A DNA stretch of 64,000 nucleotides from Knoellia flava TL1 (GTDB lineage Bacteria; Actinomycetota; Actinomycetes; Actinomycetales; Dermatophilaceae): the NCBI RefSeq assembly GCF_000768675.1, contig NZ_AVPI01000034.1, positions 27,697-91,696 of the forward strand, read 5' to 3'. Below are positions 25,525 to 38,200 of this stretch, piece after piece. The notes beneath the pieces are model-generated. The model was not told where the DNA came from. It did not search any database and saw only the letters and a list, made by a program, of their open reading frames with translations. Numbering within the stretch: the stretch's first letter is position 1; each line of letters begins with the position of its first letter. A program made the translations under genes and the position numbers.

Positions 25525-26279
25525 TCAGCGACCGTGCTGGAGCGCGGTGCGCAGGTCCATGTTGAGCTGGCTGATGACGTCCTGCGGGATGCCCTTGGGG
25601 CAGGCCTGCGAGCAGGCGCCCACGTTGGTGCAGCCGCCGAAGCCCTCGTGGTCGTGCTGGTTGACCATCGAGACGACGCGAGCGTCGCGCTCGGGCTGAC
25701 CCTGGGGCAGCTCGCCGAGGTGCGTGACCTTGGCGCCCATGAAGAGCATCGCGCTCGCGTTGGGGCAGGCCGCGACGCACGCGCCGCAGCCGATGCACTC
25801 GGCGGCCATGAAGGCGCGGTCGGCGTTGTCCTTGGGGACCGGGGTCGCGTGCGCGTCCGGGGCCGAGCCGGTGTTGGCCGAGATGAAGCCGCCCGACTGG
25901 ATGATCCGGTCGAACGAGCCGCGGTCGACGACGAGGTCGCGCACGATCGGGAACGCCTCGGCGCGCCACGGCTCGACGGTGATCGTCTCGCCGTCCTTGA
26001 ACGAGCGCATGTGCAGCTGGCACGTCGTCGTCCGCTCGGGGCCGTGCGCGTGGCCGGAGATCATGAGGCCACACATGCCGCAGATGCCCTCGCGGCAGTC
26101 GCTGTCGAACGCGATCGGCTCCTCGCCCTTGGCGTTGAGCTCCTCGTTGAGGACGTCGAGCATCTCGAGGAAGGACATGTCCGGGCTGATGTCCGACACC
26201 CGGTAGGTGACGAGCCGGCCCTTGTCGTCGGGGCCGGACTGGCGCCAGATCTTGAGGGTGAGGTTCATGAGGCCACTCA

Positions 26280-26280
<1 letters not shown>
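25525..26280 (-). CDS. sdhB: Succinate dehydrogenase iron-sulfur subunit
   Basis: 251 residues. The N-terminal ferredoxin-like domain holds the [2Fe-2S] ligands in [10 protein letters not shown] with a later Cys in TTTCQLH. The C-terminal domain holds the [4Fe-4S] and [3Fe-4S] ligands in [12 protein letters not shown] and [11 protein letters not shown]. It passes electrons from SdhA to the membrane cytochrome. The long insert and composition match the actinobacterial SdhABC type with a single large cytochrome subunit. Its ATG overlaps the sdhA stop (TAATG). An internal ATG (MNLTLKIW) 12 bases later is another possible start. Confidence 0.95.
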
Positions 26281-28307
<2,027 letters not shown>

Positions 28308-28320
28308 GGTTCGCGACACC

Positions 28321-29028
28321 TCAGTTGATCAGGTCGAAGGCGATGGACAGCGGCGGGATGAGGAAGCCGACGACGACGACCAGCGCGATGACGAGGCCGG
28401 CCGTGCGGGCCCGGGCCCGCGCCTTCGGGGTCCCGGTCCAGCCGAGCGTCTGCTGCGCGCTGTAGACGCCGTGGAGCAGGTGCATGAAGAGCGCGACCAT
28501 CGCGGCGACGTAGATGAGGACCATCCACCACACCTCGAAGCTCGCGACGACGAGCTGGAAGGGGTTGGCCGTGACGTCGGGCCCCTGCTTGTCGGCGTTC
28601 GGCGAGATCTTGACGATCGTGAAGTGCAGCAGGTGCCACACGACGAAGAGGAGGAGGAACGTCCCGCCCCAGCGCATCCACTGCGACGTCGCCGCGCTCT
28701 TGACGGCCGCGTACTTCGTGCGACGCGCGGCGCCCGCCCGGCTCCAGAGGGTGTAGGCGGCATACGCGTGCCCGACGAGCGAGACGATGAGCACGACCCG
28801 CACGATCCACAGCAGACCGCCGTAGGGGAGCATCGGCTCGCCGAAGGTCCGCAGGTGCTCCGCGTAGGTGTTGAACGCCTCCTCTCCCCAGAGCGCCTTG
28901 AGGTTTCCGTACATGTGGAGCAGGAGATATCCGACGAAGACCAGGCCGGTCACTGCCATGAGCAGCTTGAGCGCGATCGTCGTGCTCCGCGCCGTGGTCC
29001 CGCGCGGGGAGAGCGTCGTCGTGGGCAT
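28321..29028 (-). CDS. sdhC: Succinate dehydrogenase cytochrome b558-type subunit
   Basis: 235 residues with five membrane helices, the single-anchor cytochrome of the SdhCAB type. Haem-ligand-type histidines lie in helices: [35 protein letters not shown] and [18 protein letters not shown]. It anchors SdhAB and reduces menaquinone. The ATG at 29028 ([10 protein letters not shown]) is chosen; the frame upstream to 29061 is not signal-supported. First gene of the operon, so the promoter must lie in 29029-29189. Confidence 0.93.
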   Translation of the reverse strand: MPTTTLSPRGTTARSTTIALKLLMAVTGLVFVGYLLLHMYGNLKALWGEEAFNTYAEHLRTFGEPMLPYGGLLWIVRVVLIVSLVGHAYAAYTLWSRAGAARRTKYAAVKSAATSQWMRWGGTFLLLFVVWHLLHFTIVKISPNADKQGPDVTANPFQLVVASFEVWWMVLIYVAAMVALFMHLLHGVYSAQQTLGWTGTPKARARARTAGLVIALVVVVGFLIPPLSIAFDLIN

Positions 29029-29189
29029 GGACGAAAGGTACCCCGCCCCTTGACACCGCACCTTCTCAGGGAGACCTAACTCCCGTGTGAGATTCGCACG
29101 TTACCGAGGGGTATGCCGGCGCACGCAGATCGTGGACCCACGCCCCGCCCTCCCGTACCCGGCTCCTCCGGCCAACCCGGGTCCTCCGG

Positions 29190-30056
29190 TCACCCGTCAA
29201 GCCGCGCGAGCTCCTCGTCGGTGAGCTCGAGGTCGGCGGCGGCCGCGGAGTCGGTGATCGACTGCGGTCGCTTGGCCCCGGGGATGGGGATGACGACCGG
29301 CGACTGCGCGAGCTCCCACGCGAGCGCGACCTGCTGGGCGCTCACCCCGTGGTCGCGGGCGACCTCGGCGAAGGCGGGGTACTTCTCCGCGAGGTCCTTG
29401 GCGTCACCGAGGCCACCCAGCGGGCTCCACGGCAGGAACGCCAGGCCGAGCTCCTCGCAGACGTCGATCTCGGGTCGGCTGCTGCGGAACGCCGGGCTGA
29501 ACTGGTTCTGGACGCTCACGAGGGCGTCGCCCAGGACGGTGTGCGCGGCGCGGATCTGCTCCGGGTTCGCGTTGGACAGGCCGACCCGTGCGACCTTGCC
29601 GCTGTCGGCGACCTCCTTGAGGGTGCCGATGACCTCGTCGTAGGGGACGTCAGGGTCGGGCCGGTGGTGCTGCCAGAGCGCGAGCTGCTCGACGCCGAGC
29701 CGCTCGAGGCTGGCGTCGACCGCTCGGTGCAGGTGCGCGGGCGAGCTGTCGGTGTCCCAGCCGCCGCCCTCGGTGCGGACGTGGCCGCCCTTGGTGGCGA
29801 GGAGGACGCGGTCGCGCACCCCCAGCTCGTCGAGGATCGAGGCGATGAGCCGCTCGTTCTCGCCCTGGGCGTCGGCGCCCTTCTCGTCGCCCGGGCCGTA
29901 GGCGTCGGCGGTGTCGAAGAGCGTCACGCCGGCGTCGAGCGCGGCGGTGACCGTGTCGAGCAGCTGCTGACGGGGCTGGCTCCCCGTCTGGTCGAAGGTC
30001 ATGAGGCCGAGGCCGATCGCGCCGACCTGGGTGTTGCCGAGTGCTCGTGTCTGCAT
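29190..30056 (-). CDS. Aldo/keto reductase
   Basis: 288 residues forming a TIM-barrel NADPH-dependent oxidoreductase. The start MQTRALGNTQVGAIGLGLMTF is typical. The catalytic Asp and Tyr are in LFDTADAYGPG, the Lys in LLATKGGHV, and the His in LALWQHHRPD. The C-terminal cofactor motif is VVIPIPGAKRP. The substrate is unknown. The GGGAGG sequence is only one base from this ATG, so initiation may use it inefficiently or start elsewhere (ATG at 30086). Confidence 0.9.
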   Translation of the reverse strand: MQTRALGNTQVGAIGLGLMTFDQTGSQPRQQLLDTVTAALDAGVTLFDTADAYGPGDEKGADAQGENERLIASILDELGVRDRVLLATKGGHVRTEGGGWDTDSSPAHLHRAVDASLERLGVEQLALWQHHRPDPDVPYDEVIGTLKEVADSGKVARVGLSNANPEQIRAAHTVLGDALVSVQNQFSPAFRSSRPEIDVCEELGLAFLPWSPLGGLGDAKDLAEKYPAFAEVARDHGVSAQQVALAWELAQSPVVIPIPGAKRPQSITDSAAAADLELTDEELARLDG

Positions 30057-30221
30057 GCCTCCCAACCTAACGAGCGCGGCAGACATCTCGGCCCGGGGCG
30101 ACGGCCGACCTCGGGTGGGCGGCGCGAGGGCGGCCACCCGATCGGGCTGTGGCGCGTGTCACAGACCGCTGGCATGCTGGCGGTCGAGGCATCGGCGCCT
30201 CGTCGGCGAAAGGCGTTGCTC

Positions 30222-32165
30222 ATGCCCCACCTCCCCGCTCCCCGACCGCAGCGCGCCCGACGCCTGCTCGCACTGCTCGCGACGGGCACGCTCGCCCTCG
30301 CCGCAGCGCTCGTCACCGGACCGGCCGCCGGTGCGGCCGCGGGCGCAGCTCCCGCTGTGGCCCGAGGAGTGGCTGCGGCTCCGCCGGCTCCGATCGCCGA
30401 CCTCGGCCCCCGGGTCGTCGTCTTCGACCCGTCGATGACGGTCGCGGAGATCCAGGCGCGGGCCGACGCCATCCACGCCCAGCAGGTCGACGACGAGATG
30501 GGAAGCGCCCGCTGGAGCCTGCTCTTCCGCCCGGGGACCTACGGCAGCGCCACCCAGCCGCTCCAGATCAAGGTCGGCTACTACACCGAGGTCGCAGGGC
30601 TCGGCGCCTCGCCGTCGGACACCGTCATCAACGGCAAGGTCGAGGTCTACAACCGCTGCCTGCCCGAGGCGCCCAGCCAGCCCTACTGCGTGGCGCTCAA
30701 CAACTTCTGGCGCTCGCTGTCCAACCTCACCATCCAGGTCAACGGCGCCGGCCAGGACGGCTGCCGGGCCTCGGCGAACTTCTGGGCGGTCTCGCAGGCG
30801 TCGTCGATGAGGCGGGTCGACGTGCGCGGCGGCAACCTCTCGCTCATGGACTACTGCACCGCCGGGCCGCAGTTCGCCAGCGGCGGCTTCATCGCGAACG
30901 CGCGGACCGAGTTCGTCATCAACGGGTCGCAGCAGCAGTGGATCACCCGCAACTCCGAGCTGGGCGGCTGGTCGAACGGCGTCTGGAACCAGGTCTTCGC
31001 CGGCACCGTCGGCGCTCCGTCGGAGCAGGGCTTCCCCAACCCGCCCTACACGACGCTCGAGCGCACACCGGTGAGCCGCGAGAAGCCCTACCTCTGGGTC
31101 GATGGGTCCGGCGCCTGGCAGGTGCAGGTGCCCGCGGCGAGGTCCGAGTCACGTGGCACCGACTGGGCCGGAGGAGCGACGTCGGGGCGGACCCTGCCGC
31201 TCTCCGCCTTCCACGTCGCGACACCGGCGGACTCGGCGACCGAGCTCGCGAGCCAGCTCGCCCGTGGCAAGCACCTGCTCCTCACCCCGGGCATCTACGA
31301 CGTCGACCGCAGCCTCGTCATCCGTCGTGACGACACGGTCGTCCTCGGCATGGGTCAGGCCACGCTCACGGCCGTCGGCGGAGCGGTGCCGATCGTCGTC
31401 GAGCGGCGGGCGCAGGGCGTCGTCGTCGCCGGAGTGACCATCGACGCCGGCACGACGTTGTCGCCGGCCCTCATGCAGGTGGGCCGACCGGGACCGGCCG
31501 CGGCGAGCGGGACGGGACCGGCCGGCATACCGAGCACGACCCTGAGCGACGTCTACTTCCGGGTCGGCGGACCCCACGTCGGCAAGGCCGACGTCTCGCT
31601 GCAGGTCGACGCCGACGACGTCCTCATCGACCACGCGTGGGTGTGGCGCGCGGACCACGGCATCGAGGCGTTCACGGCCGGCGCCGTCGGCGACACCGAC
31701 CGCTGGCGCACCAACACCGGCCGCGTCGGACTCGTCGTCAACGGCGACCGGGTGCGCGCGACGGGCCTCTTCGTCGAGCACTACCAGCAGCACAACACGA
31801 TCTGGAACGGCGAGGACGGCGAGGTCGTGCTCTACCAGAACGAGCTGCCCTACGACCCGCCGAGCCAGGCGGACTGGAACCGGCCCGACGGCACCCGCGG
31901 GTGGACCGGCTACAAGGTCGCCGACGACGTGACCCGGCACCGGCTCTACGGCGGCGGGGTCTACGTCTACAACCGCAACGACCAGTCAATCGTCACCGAG
32001 CGCGGGTTCCAGGTCCCGGAGCGCGAGGGCGTGCGTCTGCACCACGTGCTCACGGTCAACCTCGACGCGGGCGCGATCGAGCACGTCGTCAACGACGTGG
32101 GTGACCGGGTCGACAGCACGCGGTCGGGACAGCCGAGCTACGTCGTCGACTACCCCGTGCCGTGA
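30222..32165 (+). CDS. Secreted right-handed beta-helix protein
   Basis: 647 residues. A twin-Arg-rich signal region (RPQRARRLLALLATGTLALAAALVTG) leads to a mature protein after AGAAAG. The body shows repeated short strands with turn motifs (FRPGTYGSATQPLQIKVGYY, LLTPGIYDVDRSLVIRRDDTVVLGMG, GVVVAGVTIDAGT), as in pectate-lyase-like beta-helices; homologues are often labelled as coagulation-factor-domain or glucanase-like secreted proteins. Conserved aromatic clusters suggest carbohydrate binding, but no catalytic set is evident. ATG at 30222 follows AAAGG; a longer frame starting at 30174 is possible. Confidence 0.75.
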   Translation: MPHLPAPRPQRARRLLALLATGTLALAAALVTGPAAGAAAGAAPAVARGVAAAPPAPIADLGPRVVVFDPSMTVAEIQARADAIHAQQVDDEMGSARWSLLFRPGTYGSATQPLQIKVGYYTEVAGLGASPSDTVINGKVEVYNRCLPEAPSQPYCVALNNFWRSLSNLTIQVNGAGQDGCRASANFWAVSQASSMRRVDVRGGNLSLMDYCTAGPQFASGGFIANARTEFVINGSQQQWITRNSELGGWSNGVWNQVFAGTVGAPSEQGFPNPPYTTLERTPVSREKPYLWVDGSGAWQVQVPAARSESRGTDWAGGATSGRTLPLSAFHVATPADSATELASQLARGKHLLLTPGIYDVDRSLVIRRDDTVVLGMGQATLTAVGGAVPIVVERRAQGVVVAGVTIDAGTTLSPALMQVGRPGPAAASGTGPAGIPSTTLSDVYFRVGGPHVGKADVSLQVDADDVLIDHAWVWRADHGIEAFTAGAVGDTDRWRTNTGRVGLVVNGDRVRATGLFVEHYQQHNTIWNGEDGEVVLYQNELPYDPPSQADWNRPDGTRGWTGYKVADDVTRHRLYGGGVYVYNRNDQSIVTERGFQVPEREGVRLHHVLTVNLDAGAIEHVVNDVGDRVDSTRSGQPSYVVDYPVP

Positions 32166-32220
32166 CGGACGCCTGACGTCGCGGCTTGGGCTGTCGGCGG
32201 GCGGTGCGACGCTTGGCGTC

Positions 32221-32559
32221 ATGATCGGATTCCGTGACGCACTCGAGGACGACCGTCGGGTGACCCTCGACCGGCTCGCCGCGCTCACCGGCGACTTCGA
32301 CCGGATCGTCGAGGCCTCGCGCGACAGCAACGCCGACGACGAGCACGACCCCGAGGGCGCGACGATTGCCTTCGAGCGCTCGCAGGTCGACGCCCTCGCC
32401 CAGCAGGCACGCAGCCACCTCGACGAGGTCGACGCCGCGCTGTCCCGGCTCGGCGACGGCAGCTACGGCACGTGCGAGCGGTGCGGCAACGAGATCGCGG
32501 CCGCGCGCCTCGAGGCCCGCCCGACGGCGAGGACCTGCGTCACCTGCCCCCGTCCCTGA
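32221..32559 (+). CDS. TraR/DksA-family zinc-finger protein
   Basis: 112 residues: a helical coiled-coil part (RVTLDRLAALTGDFDRIVE, FERSQVDALAQQARSHLDEV) and a C-terminal zinc finger C-x2-C...C-x2-C (CERCGNEIAAARLEARPTAR, then CVTC). This is the DksA/TraR architecture, whose members bind in the RNA polymerase secondary channel. The acidic coiled-coil tip typical of DksA (D-x2-D-x-A) is not clear, so regulatory activity is uncertain. The ATG at 32221 follows the beta-helix gene by 55 bases. Confidence 0.87.
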   Translation: MIGFRDALEDDRRVTLDRLAALTGDFDRIVEASRDSNADDEHDPEGATIAFERSQVDALAQQARSHLDEVDAALSRLGDGSYGTCERCGNEIAAARLEARPTARTCVTCPRP

Positions 32560-32570
32560 ACGGCACGAAC

Positions 32571-32644
32571 CGGTTCGCGAACCGGCCCGGCGCTCGTGAG
32601 CCGGTTCGAACCGGTTCTCGAGCGACGCCAGGGTTCGCGAACCG
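32571..32644. repeat. Repeat family 2, locus B
   Basis: Palindromes CGGTTCGCGAACCG (32571-32584) and GGTTCGCGAACC (32632-32643) lie 60 bp apart, with a third palindrome CCGGTTCGAACCGG (32601-32614) in the middle. It lies between the convergent DksA-like gene and rsmI. It is homologous to the element at 16622-16695. Confidence 0.8.
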
Positions 32645-32680
32645 CATGTCGGCCTCCCCCTGTCCGGGTGGCGCCAGTCG

Positions 32681-33529
32681 TCAGCGCTGGGCGGCGAGCG
32701 CCGCGTCGTAGAGCGCCTTCTTGGACAGCCCGGTCGCGGACGCCACGTCGGCGCACACGTCCTTGAGCCGCTCCCCCGCGGCGACGCGGTCGAGGATCCC
32801 CTGGAGCTGGCTGTCGACGTCACCGACCGCGACGTCGGCGCCGGCGACGACGACGGTGATCTCGCCCTTGACGCCGTCGTCGGCCCACGCGACGAGCTCG
32901 ACGAGCGAGCCGCGGCGCACCTCCTCGTAGGTCTTCGTCAGTTCGCGGCACACGGCGGCCCGTCGGTCACCGCCGAACACCGCCTCCATGTCGGCGAGCG
33001 ACTTCGCGATGCGGTGCGGCGCCTCGAAGAAGACCATCGTCCGGTGTTCCTGCGCCAGGGCGCGCAGCGCCCGCACCCGCTCGCCGCCCTTGCGCGGCAG
33101 GAACCCCTCGAAGCAGAAGCGGTCGACCGGCAGCCCCGAGACGGCGAGCGCCATGAGCACCGCCGACGGCCCCGGCACGCACGTCACCCGGGCGTCGATG
33201 CCGATCGCGGCCGAGACGAGGCGGTAGCCCGGGTCGGAGACGGACGGCATACCGGCATCGGTGACGATGAGGACACGAGCGCCTTCGCGAAGCCTCTCGA
33301 CGAGGTCCGCGGTCCGGGCAGCCTCGTTGTGCTCGTGGTAGCTGACGACCGAGCCGGGCGGGTTGACGTCGAGCGCCTGGCAGAGGCGGCGGAGGCGGCG
33401 GGTGTCCTCGGCGGCGATGACGTCGGCGGCGGCGAGCTCGTCGGCGAGACGGGGCGCAGCGTCGCGCGGGTCGCCGATCGGGGTGGCTGCCAGGACGAGC
33501 AGACCCTCGCCGGGCACGGTGGCAGTCAT
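32681..33529 (-). CDS. rsmI: 16S rRNA (cytidine1402-2'-O)-methyltransferase
   Basis: 282 residues of the SAM-dependent tetrapyrrole-methylase fold. Hallmarks are LLVLAATPIGDPRDAAPRL at the N-terminus, AAEDTRRLRRL, VSYHEHNE, VLIVTDAGMPSVSDPGYRLV and VPGPSAVLMALAVSGLP. It adds the 2'-O-methyl group at C1402 in the ribosomal decoding site. The ATG at 33529 gives MTATVPGEG. It is divergent from pmt, an arrangement conserved in Actinobacteria. Confidence 0.95.
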   Translation of the reverse strand: MTATVPGEGLLVLAATPIGDPRDAAPRLADELAAADVIAAEDTRRLRRLCQALDVNPPGSVVSYHEHNEAARTADLVERLREGARVLIVTDAGMPSVSDPGYRLVSAAIGIDARVTCVPGPSAVLMALAVSGLPVDRFCFEGFLPRKGGERVRALRALAQEHRTMVFFEAPHRIAKSLADMEAVFGGDRRAAVCRELTKTYEEVRRGSLVELVAWADDGVKGEITVVVAGADVAVGDVDSQLQGILDRVAAGERLKDVCADVASATGLSKKALYDAALAAQR

Positions 33530-33580
33530 GGCGCGATCCTCCCACGGGCGGGCACAGCAACCGGTGCCTACGATGTGCCG

Positions 33581-35134
33581 GTGACCCGGACCGACGAGCT
33601 GCGTGCCCGCCTGCTCGGGACCCGACCCACCGACACCCTCTGGGGCTGGGTCGGACCGCTCCTCATCGCGGCCGTCGGCGGGTTCCTCCGGTTCTGGCAC
33701 CTCGGCCGGCCCGACTCGCTCGTCTTCGACGAGACCTACTACGTCAAGCAGGGCTGGTCGCTCATCCAGCACGGTGTCGAGCTGCGCGTGGAGGGCAAGA
33801 ACGAGGACGCCGACAAGCTCTGGAACGCCGGCAACACCGACGTCTTCAGCACCTCAGGCGACATGGTCGTCCACCCGCCGGTCGGCAAGTGGCTCATCGG
33901 CGCCGGCGAGTGGCTCTTCGGCCCGGAGAACCCCTTCGGGTGGCGCTTCGCCGTGGCCCTCCTCGGCACGCTGTCGATCCTCATCATCGGTCGCGTCGCG
34001 CGCCGGATGTTCGGCTCGACGATGCTCGGCTGCATCGCGGCGCTGCTCCTCGCCGTCGAGGGGACGCACGTCGCCATGTCGCGCACCGGCATCCTGGACA
34101 TGGTCGTGTCGTTCTTCGCGCTCGCCGGGTTCGCCGCGCTCGTCGTCGACCGCGACAAGGCACGCGAGCGGCTGGCGACGTGGGGCGGGAGCCAGCCGGC
34201 CGGCATACCGCTGACCGCGGGTCCGTGGCTGGGAGTGCGGCCCTGGCGCTGGCTCGCGGGGCTCATGCTCGGGCTCTGCGTCTCGACGAAGTGGTCGGGG
34301 CTGTTCTTCCTCGCGGTCTTCGGGCTCATGACGGTCTTCTGGGACATGGGCGCGCGGCGTGCGGTCGGCATCCGTCCGTGGTGGCGCGAGGGCGTGCTCA
34401 AGGACGGCCCGTATGCCGCGGTGCAGCTCGTCGTGACCGCTGCGGTGACCTACGTGGTCTCGTGGTCGGGGTGGTTCCTGTCGAGCAACGGCTACCACCG
34501 GCAGTGGGACACGTTCCATCCCGGCGAGGGGATCCAGTGGCTGCCGGCGGTGCTGCGCAACTGGGTGAAGTACCACCAGGACATGTGGCAGTTCAACACC
34601 ACGCTGTCGACGCCGCACTCCTACTCCTCGAACCCGTGGGGGTGGATGGTCCAGGCGCGGCCGACGTCCTTCTTCTACGAGGGCACGAAGGCCGGCGAGG
34701 GGTCGTGCACGGTCGAGTCGTGCTCGCAGGCGGTGCACACGATCGGCACGGTGTCGGTGTGGTGGGTCGGGATCGTGGCCCTGCTCGTGTGCGCGTTCTT
34801 CTGGGTCGTGCGCCGGGACTGGCGCGCCGGTGCCGTGCTGGCGGGGGTGCTCGCCGGCTACGGGCCGTGGTTCCTCTACCAGCACCGGACGATCTACGCG
34901 TTCTACACGGTGGCGTTCGAGCCGTGGGTCGTCCTGGGGCTCGTCTTCTGTATCGGGCTCGTGCTCGGCGGGCGGTCGGCGTCGCGGGAGCGGCGACGCA
35001 TCGGTGCGGTCGTCGTCGGCGCCTACCTGTTGCTGACGATCGCGCTCTTCGCGTGGTTCTACCCGATCTACACCGGGCAGGTCGTGCCCTACGAGAACTG
35101 GCTGCGGCTCATGTGGTTCCGCTCCTGGATCTGA
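33581..35134 (+). CDS. pmt: Protein O-mannosyltransferase (Pmt)
   Basis: 517 residues, GT39-family membrane enzyme that transfers mannose from polyprenyl-phosphate-mannose to exported proteins. The luminal-type catalytic acid lies in the D-E pair of SLVFDETYYVKQGWSL. The protein has about ten membrane helices, large loops rich in aromatic residues (FNTTLSTPHSYSSNPWGW) and the C-terminal FYPIYTGQVVPYENWLRLMW. GTG at 33581 is the only start giving this N-terminus. It is adjacent to rsmI, as in mycobacteria. Confidence 0.93.
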   Translation: MTRTDELRARLLGTRPTDTLWGWVGPLLIAAVGGFLRFWHLGRPDSLVFDETYYVKQGWSLIQHGVELRVEGKNEDADKLWNAGNTDVFSTSGDMVVHPPVGKWLIGAGEWLFGPENPFGWRFAVALLGTLSILIIGRVARRMFGSTMLGCIAALLLAVEGTHVAMSRTGILDMVVSFFALAGFAALVVDRDKARERLATWGGSQPAGIPLTAGPWLGVRPWRWLAGLMLGLCVSTKWSGLFFLAVFGLMTVFWDMGARRAVGIRPWWREGVLKDGPYAAVQLVVTAAVTYVVSWSGWFLSSNGYHRQWDTFHPGEGIQWLPAVLRNWVKYHQDMWQFNTTLSTPHSYSSNPWGWMVQARPTSFFYEGTKAGEGSCTVESCSQAVHTIGTVSVWWVGIVALLVCAFFWVVRRDWRAGAVLAGVLAGYGPWFLYQHRTIYAFYTVAFEPWVVLGLVFCIGLVLGGRSASRERRRIGAVVVGAYLLLTIALFAWFYPIYTGQVVPYENWLRLMWFRSWI

Positions 35135-35164
35135 GCCCGCCGCCCCCGCACTTTTGCTCCCCAT

Positions 35165-35222
35165 GAGGGAACGTTGCGGGTGCGGAGGGAACATTTTCCT
35201 CCGGTGGGTGCAGGTTCCCTCC
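35165..35222. promoter_or_regulatory. GGAGGGAAC direct and inverted repeats
   Basis: GAGGGAAC occurs at 35165-35172 and again inside GGAGGGAAC at 35184-35192; its complement GTTCCCTCC is at 35214-35222. They fill the gap between pmt and the nuclease-helicase gene and could be a stem or regulator sites. Function unknown. Confidence 0.45.
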
Positions 35223-35274
35223 GGATGGCTCGCGCCTCCGAGGACGTGTCGGTGGCTGTCCCTATCGTGGAGCC

Positions 35275-38200
35275 ATGTTCCTCCTCCGTGACGACGGGCG
35301 GCTCGTCCTCAGCCCGAGCGACCTGCGCCTCGCCTCCCAGTGCGAGTTCGCGCTCGTCCGCGAGCTCGACGTCACGCTGGGACGCGTGCCACGGCCCCAG
35401 ACCGCCGACGAGGCGATGCTCGAGCGGCTCAAGGAGCTCGGCGACGCCCACGAGCGGCAGGAGCTGCTCCGTCTCTCCGCGGCCCACCCGGGTCGGGTCC
35501 GCCAGTTCCCGCGACCGGCCTACGACCTCGCTTCCCTGACGGCCGCGCACGACACGACGATCACCACACTGCGCGGTGACGACACCGACGTCGTCTTCCA
35601 GGCGACGTTCTTCGACGGCGGCCTCGTCGGTCACGCCGACTTCCTCGAGCGCACCCCCGAGGGATGGCTCGTCTGCGACACGAAGCTGGCCCGCCACGCC
35701 TCCGTCCCCGCGCTCCTCCAGATCGCCGCGTATGCCGCGCAGCTGCGGTCCGCGGGCATCGAGACCGCGCCCGTGGCGCGCCTCGTCCTCGGCAGCGGGC
35801 AGAGCACTGACCACCTGCTCGACGACATCCTTCCCGTGCACGCCGCCCGGCGAACCCGCCTCGACGAGGTCCTCGACGAGCACCGGAGCGACGACGGGTC
35901 GGCACGGTGGGGCGACGAGCGCTGGCTCGCCTGCGGACGCTGCGAGGTCTGCGAGGCCGAGGCCGAGGCTGCGCGCGACGTCCTGCTCGTCGCAGGCGTG
36001 CGCCTCCCCCAGCGGCGCCGGCTCATGGAGGCCGGGGTCAGGACCATCGACGACCTCGCGGTCCGCACCGAGCCGGTCCCCGACGTGCGTGAGTCGACCC
36101 TCGCCCGCCTGCGCGAACAGGCCCGGCTGCAGCTCGTCCAGGAGTCGGACCCGCAGGGCAGGGTCGTCGCCGAGGTCGTCTCGGCCGCGGCGCTCCAGGC
36201 GATGCCCGAGCCGAGCGACGGCGACATCTTCTTCGACTTCGAGGGCGACCCCCTCTGGCGCGAGCGGGGCTCGTCCGACTGGGGCCTCGAGTACCTCTTC
36301 GGTCTCGTCGAGGTCGACGGTGTCGACGTGGCGGCCGGGGAGAAACCGCGTTTCGTGACGTTCTGGGCGCACGACCGCGAGCAGGAGAAGCAGGCCCTTG
36401 TCGACTTCGTCGCCTACCTCCACGAGCGGCGCCGCACGTGGCCGGACCTCCACGTCTACCACTACGCCCCTTACGAGAAGTCCGCCCTGCTCCGCCTCGC
36501 CGCACGTCATGGCGTCTGCGAGGACGACATCGACCAGTTCCTGCGCGAGGGCGTCTTCGTCGACCTGTATGCCGTGGTGCGCTCGGCCGTCCGCGTCTCG
36601 CAGCGCTCCTACTCCATCAAGAAGCTCGAGCCCCTCTACATGGGCTCGCGCACCGCGGGCGTGGCCAAGGGCGACGACTCGATCGTGGCCTACCACCGCT
36701 ACGTCCTCGCCACCGAGATGGACGACCACGCGACGGCCGACCGCGAGATCCGCGACATCGCCGACTACAACGAGGAGGACTGCGTCTCGACCCTGCTGCT
36801 GCGCAACTGGCTCCTCGAGCGCCGCGTCGAGACCGAGGCGACGGCGAGCTCCGCCAACGGGGCGACGGCTGCGCCCCTCGCGGGCGACGGCTCACTCCCC
36901 AACGTCGACACTCAGGTCCCCAGCGACTCGCGGCTGGCCCTGCTCGAGCTCGAGCGACTGCTCCGGGCGACGGTCGACGGGGTCAAGCCTCAGGACCGCA
37001 CGCCGGAGCAGCAGACGGTCGCGATGGTCGCGGCCACGCTCCTCTTCCACGCCCGCGAGGACAAGCCGTTCTGGTGGAAGCACTTCGACCGGCTCCGCCT
37101 GCCGGTGTCGGAGTGGATGTCCGACCCCGGCGTCTTCGTCATCGAGAGCAGCGAGCTGCAGGAGCCATGGCGACGTGACACGCCTCGGCAGCGTCCGCGC
37201 CGGACGATCGTCGTCAAGGGCGAGCCGATGGGCGGCGTCCTCCTCGGGCCCGGGTCCGACGTCTCGGCGGTCTACGGCTGCCCTCCCCCGCTGGGAGTCG
37301 AGGCGCTGCCCGGTCACCTCAACGCGAAGTCGTCGGCGACCGTGCGGGTCATCGGCGCCGAGGACGTCGTGGCTCCCAACGGGCACGTGCACCAGGTCCT
37401 CACCCTCGAGGAGCTCATGCCCAAGGACGGCGACGAGCACGACTGCGTGCCCGTGGCGCTCGTGCCGAGCGGCATCGTCCGCACGACCAACATCGACGCC
37501 GCGCTCGAGCGGCTCGCTCGCCGCGTCCAGTCCTCGCTCCCGGACCTGCCTGCCGGCGCCGGGGTCGACGTCCTGCTGCGCCGTCCGCCGCGCCTGCGCT
37601 CCGGTCGACCGTTGCCCGCCGTCGGCGACGGCGACGACCGCCACGTCCGCGCCATCGAGGAGGCGCTGCTCGACCTCGACCGGTCAGCGCTCTCGGTGCA
37701 AGGCCCTCCAGGCACCGGCAAGACCTATGTCGCGTCGCAGGTCATCGCCAGCCTCGTGCGCGAGCACGGGTGGCGCGTGGGAGTCTGCGCGCAGTCGCAC
37801 GCCGCGATCGAGAACGTCCTGGCCGCGGTCGTCGAGGCCGGGGTCGCTCCCGAACAGGTGGCGAAGATGACGAAGGAGCGCGCCGAGCCCCCGTGGACCG
37901 ACCTGGCCTCGGCCGACGACCTCGCCGGGTTCGCCGCCGAGCAGGAGGGCGGTTATGTCATCGGCGGCACGGCGTGGGACCTCACCAACCCGAAGCGGGT
38001 CCAGCCGGGCCAGCTCGACCTCCTGGTGATCGACGAGGCGGGGCAGTACTCCCTCGCCAAGACCCTCGCCGTCTCGGAGTCCGCCGACCGCCTGCTCCTC
38101 CTCGGTGACCCGCAGCAGCTGCCCCAGGTCTCACAGGGCACGCACCCCGAGCCGGTCGACGACTCGGCCCTCGGGTGGGTGATCCGGGCGGAGCGGGAGG

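Noticed and set aside
29349..30173. N-terminal 290 residues of a 938-residue plus-strand frame
   Set aside because: This part is the antisense of the aldo/keto reductase gene; the secreted beta-helix protein starts near 30222 with a signal peptide.
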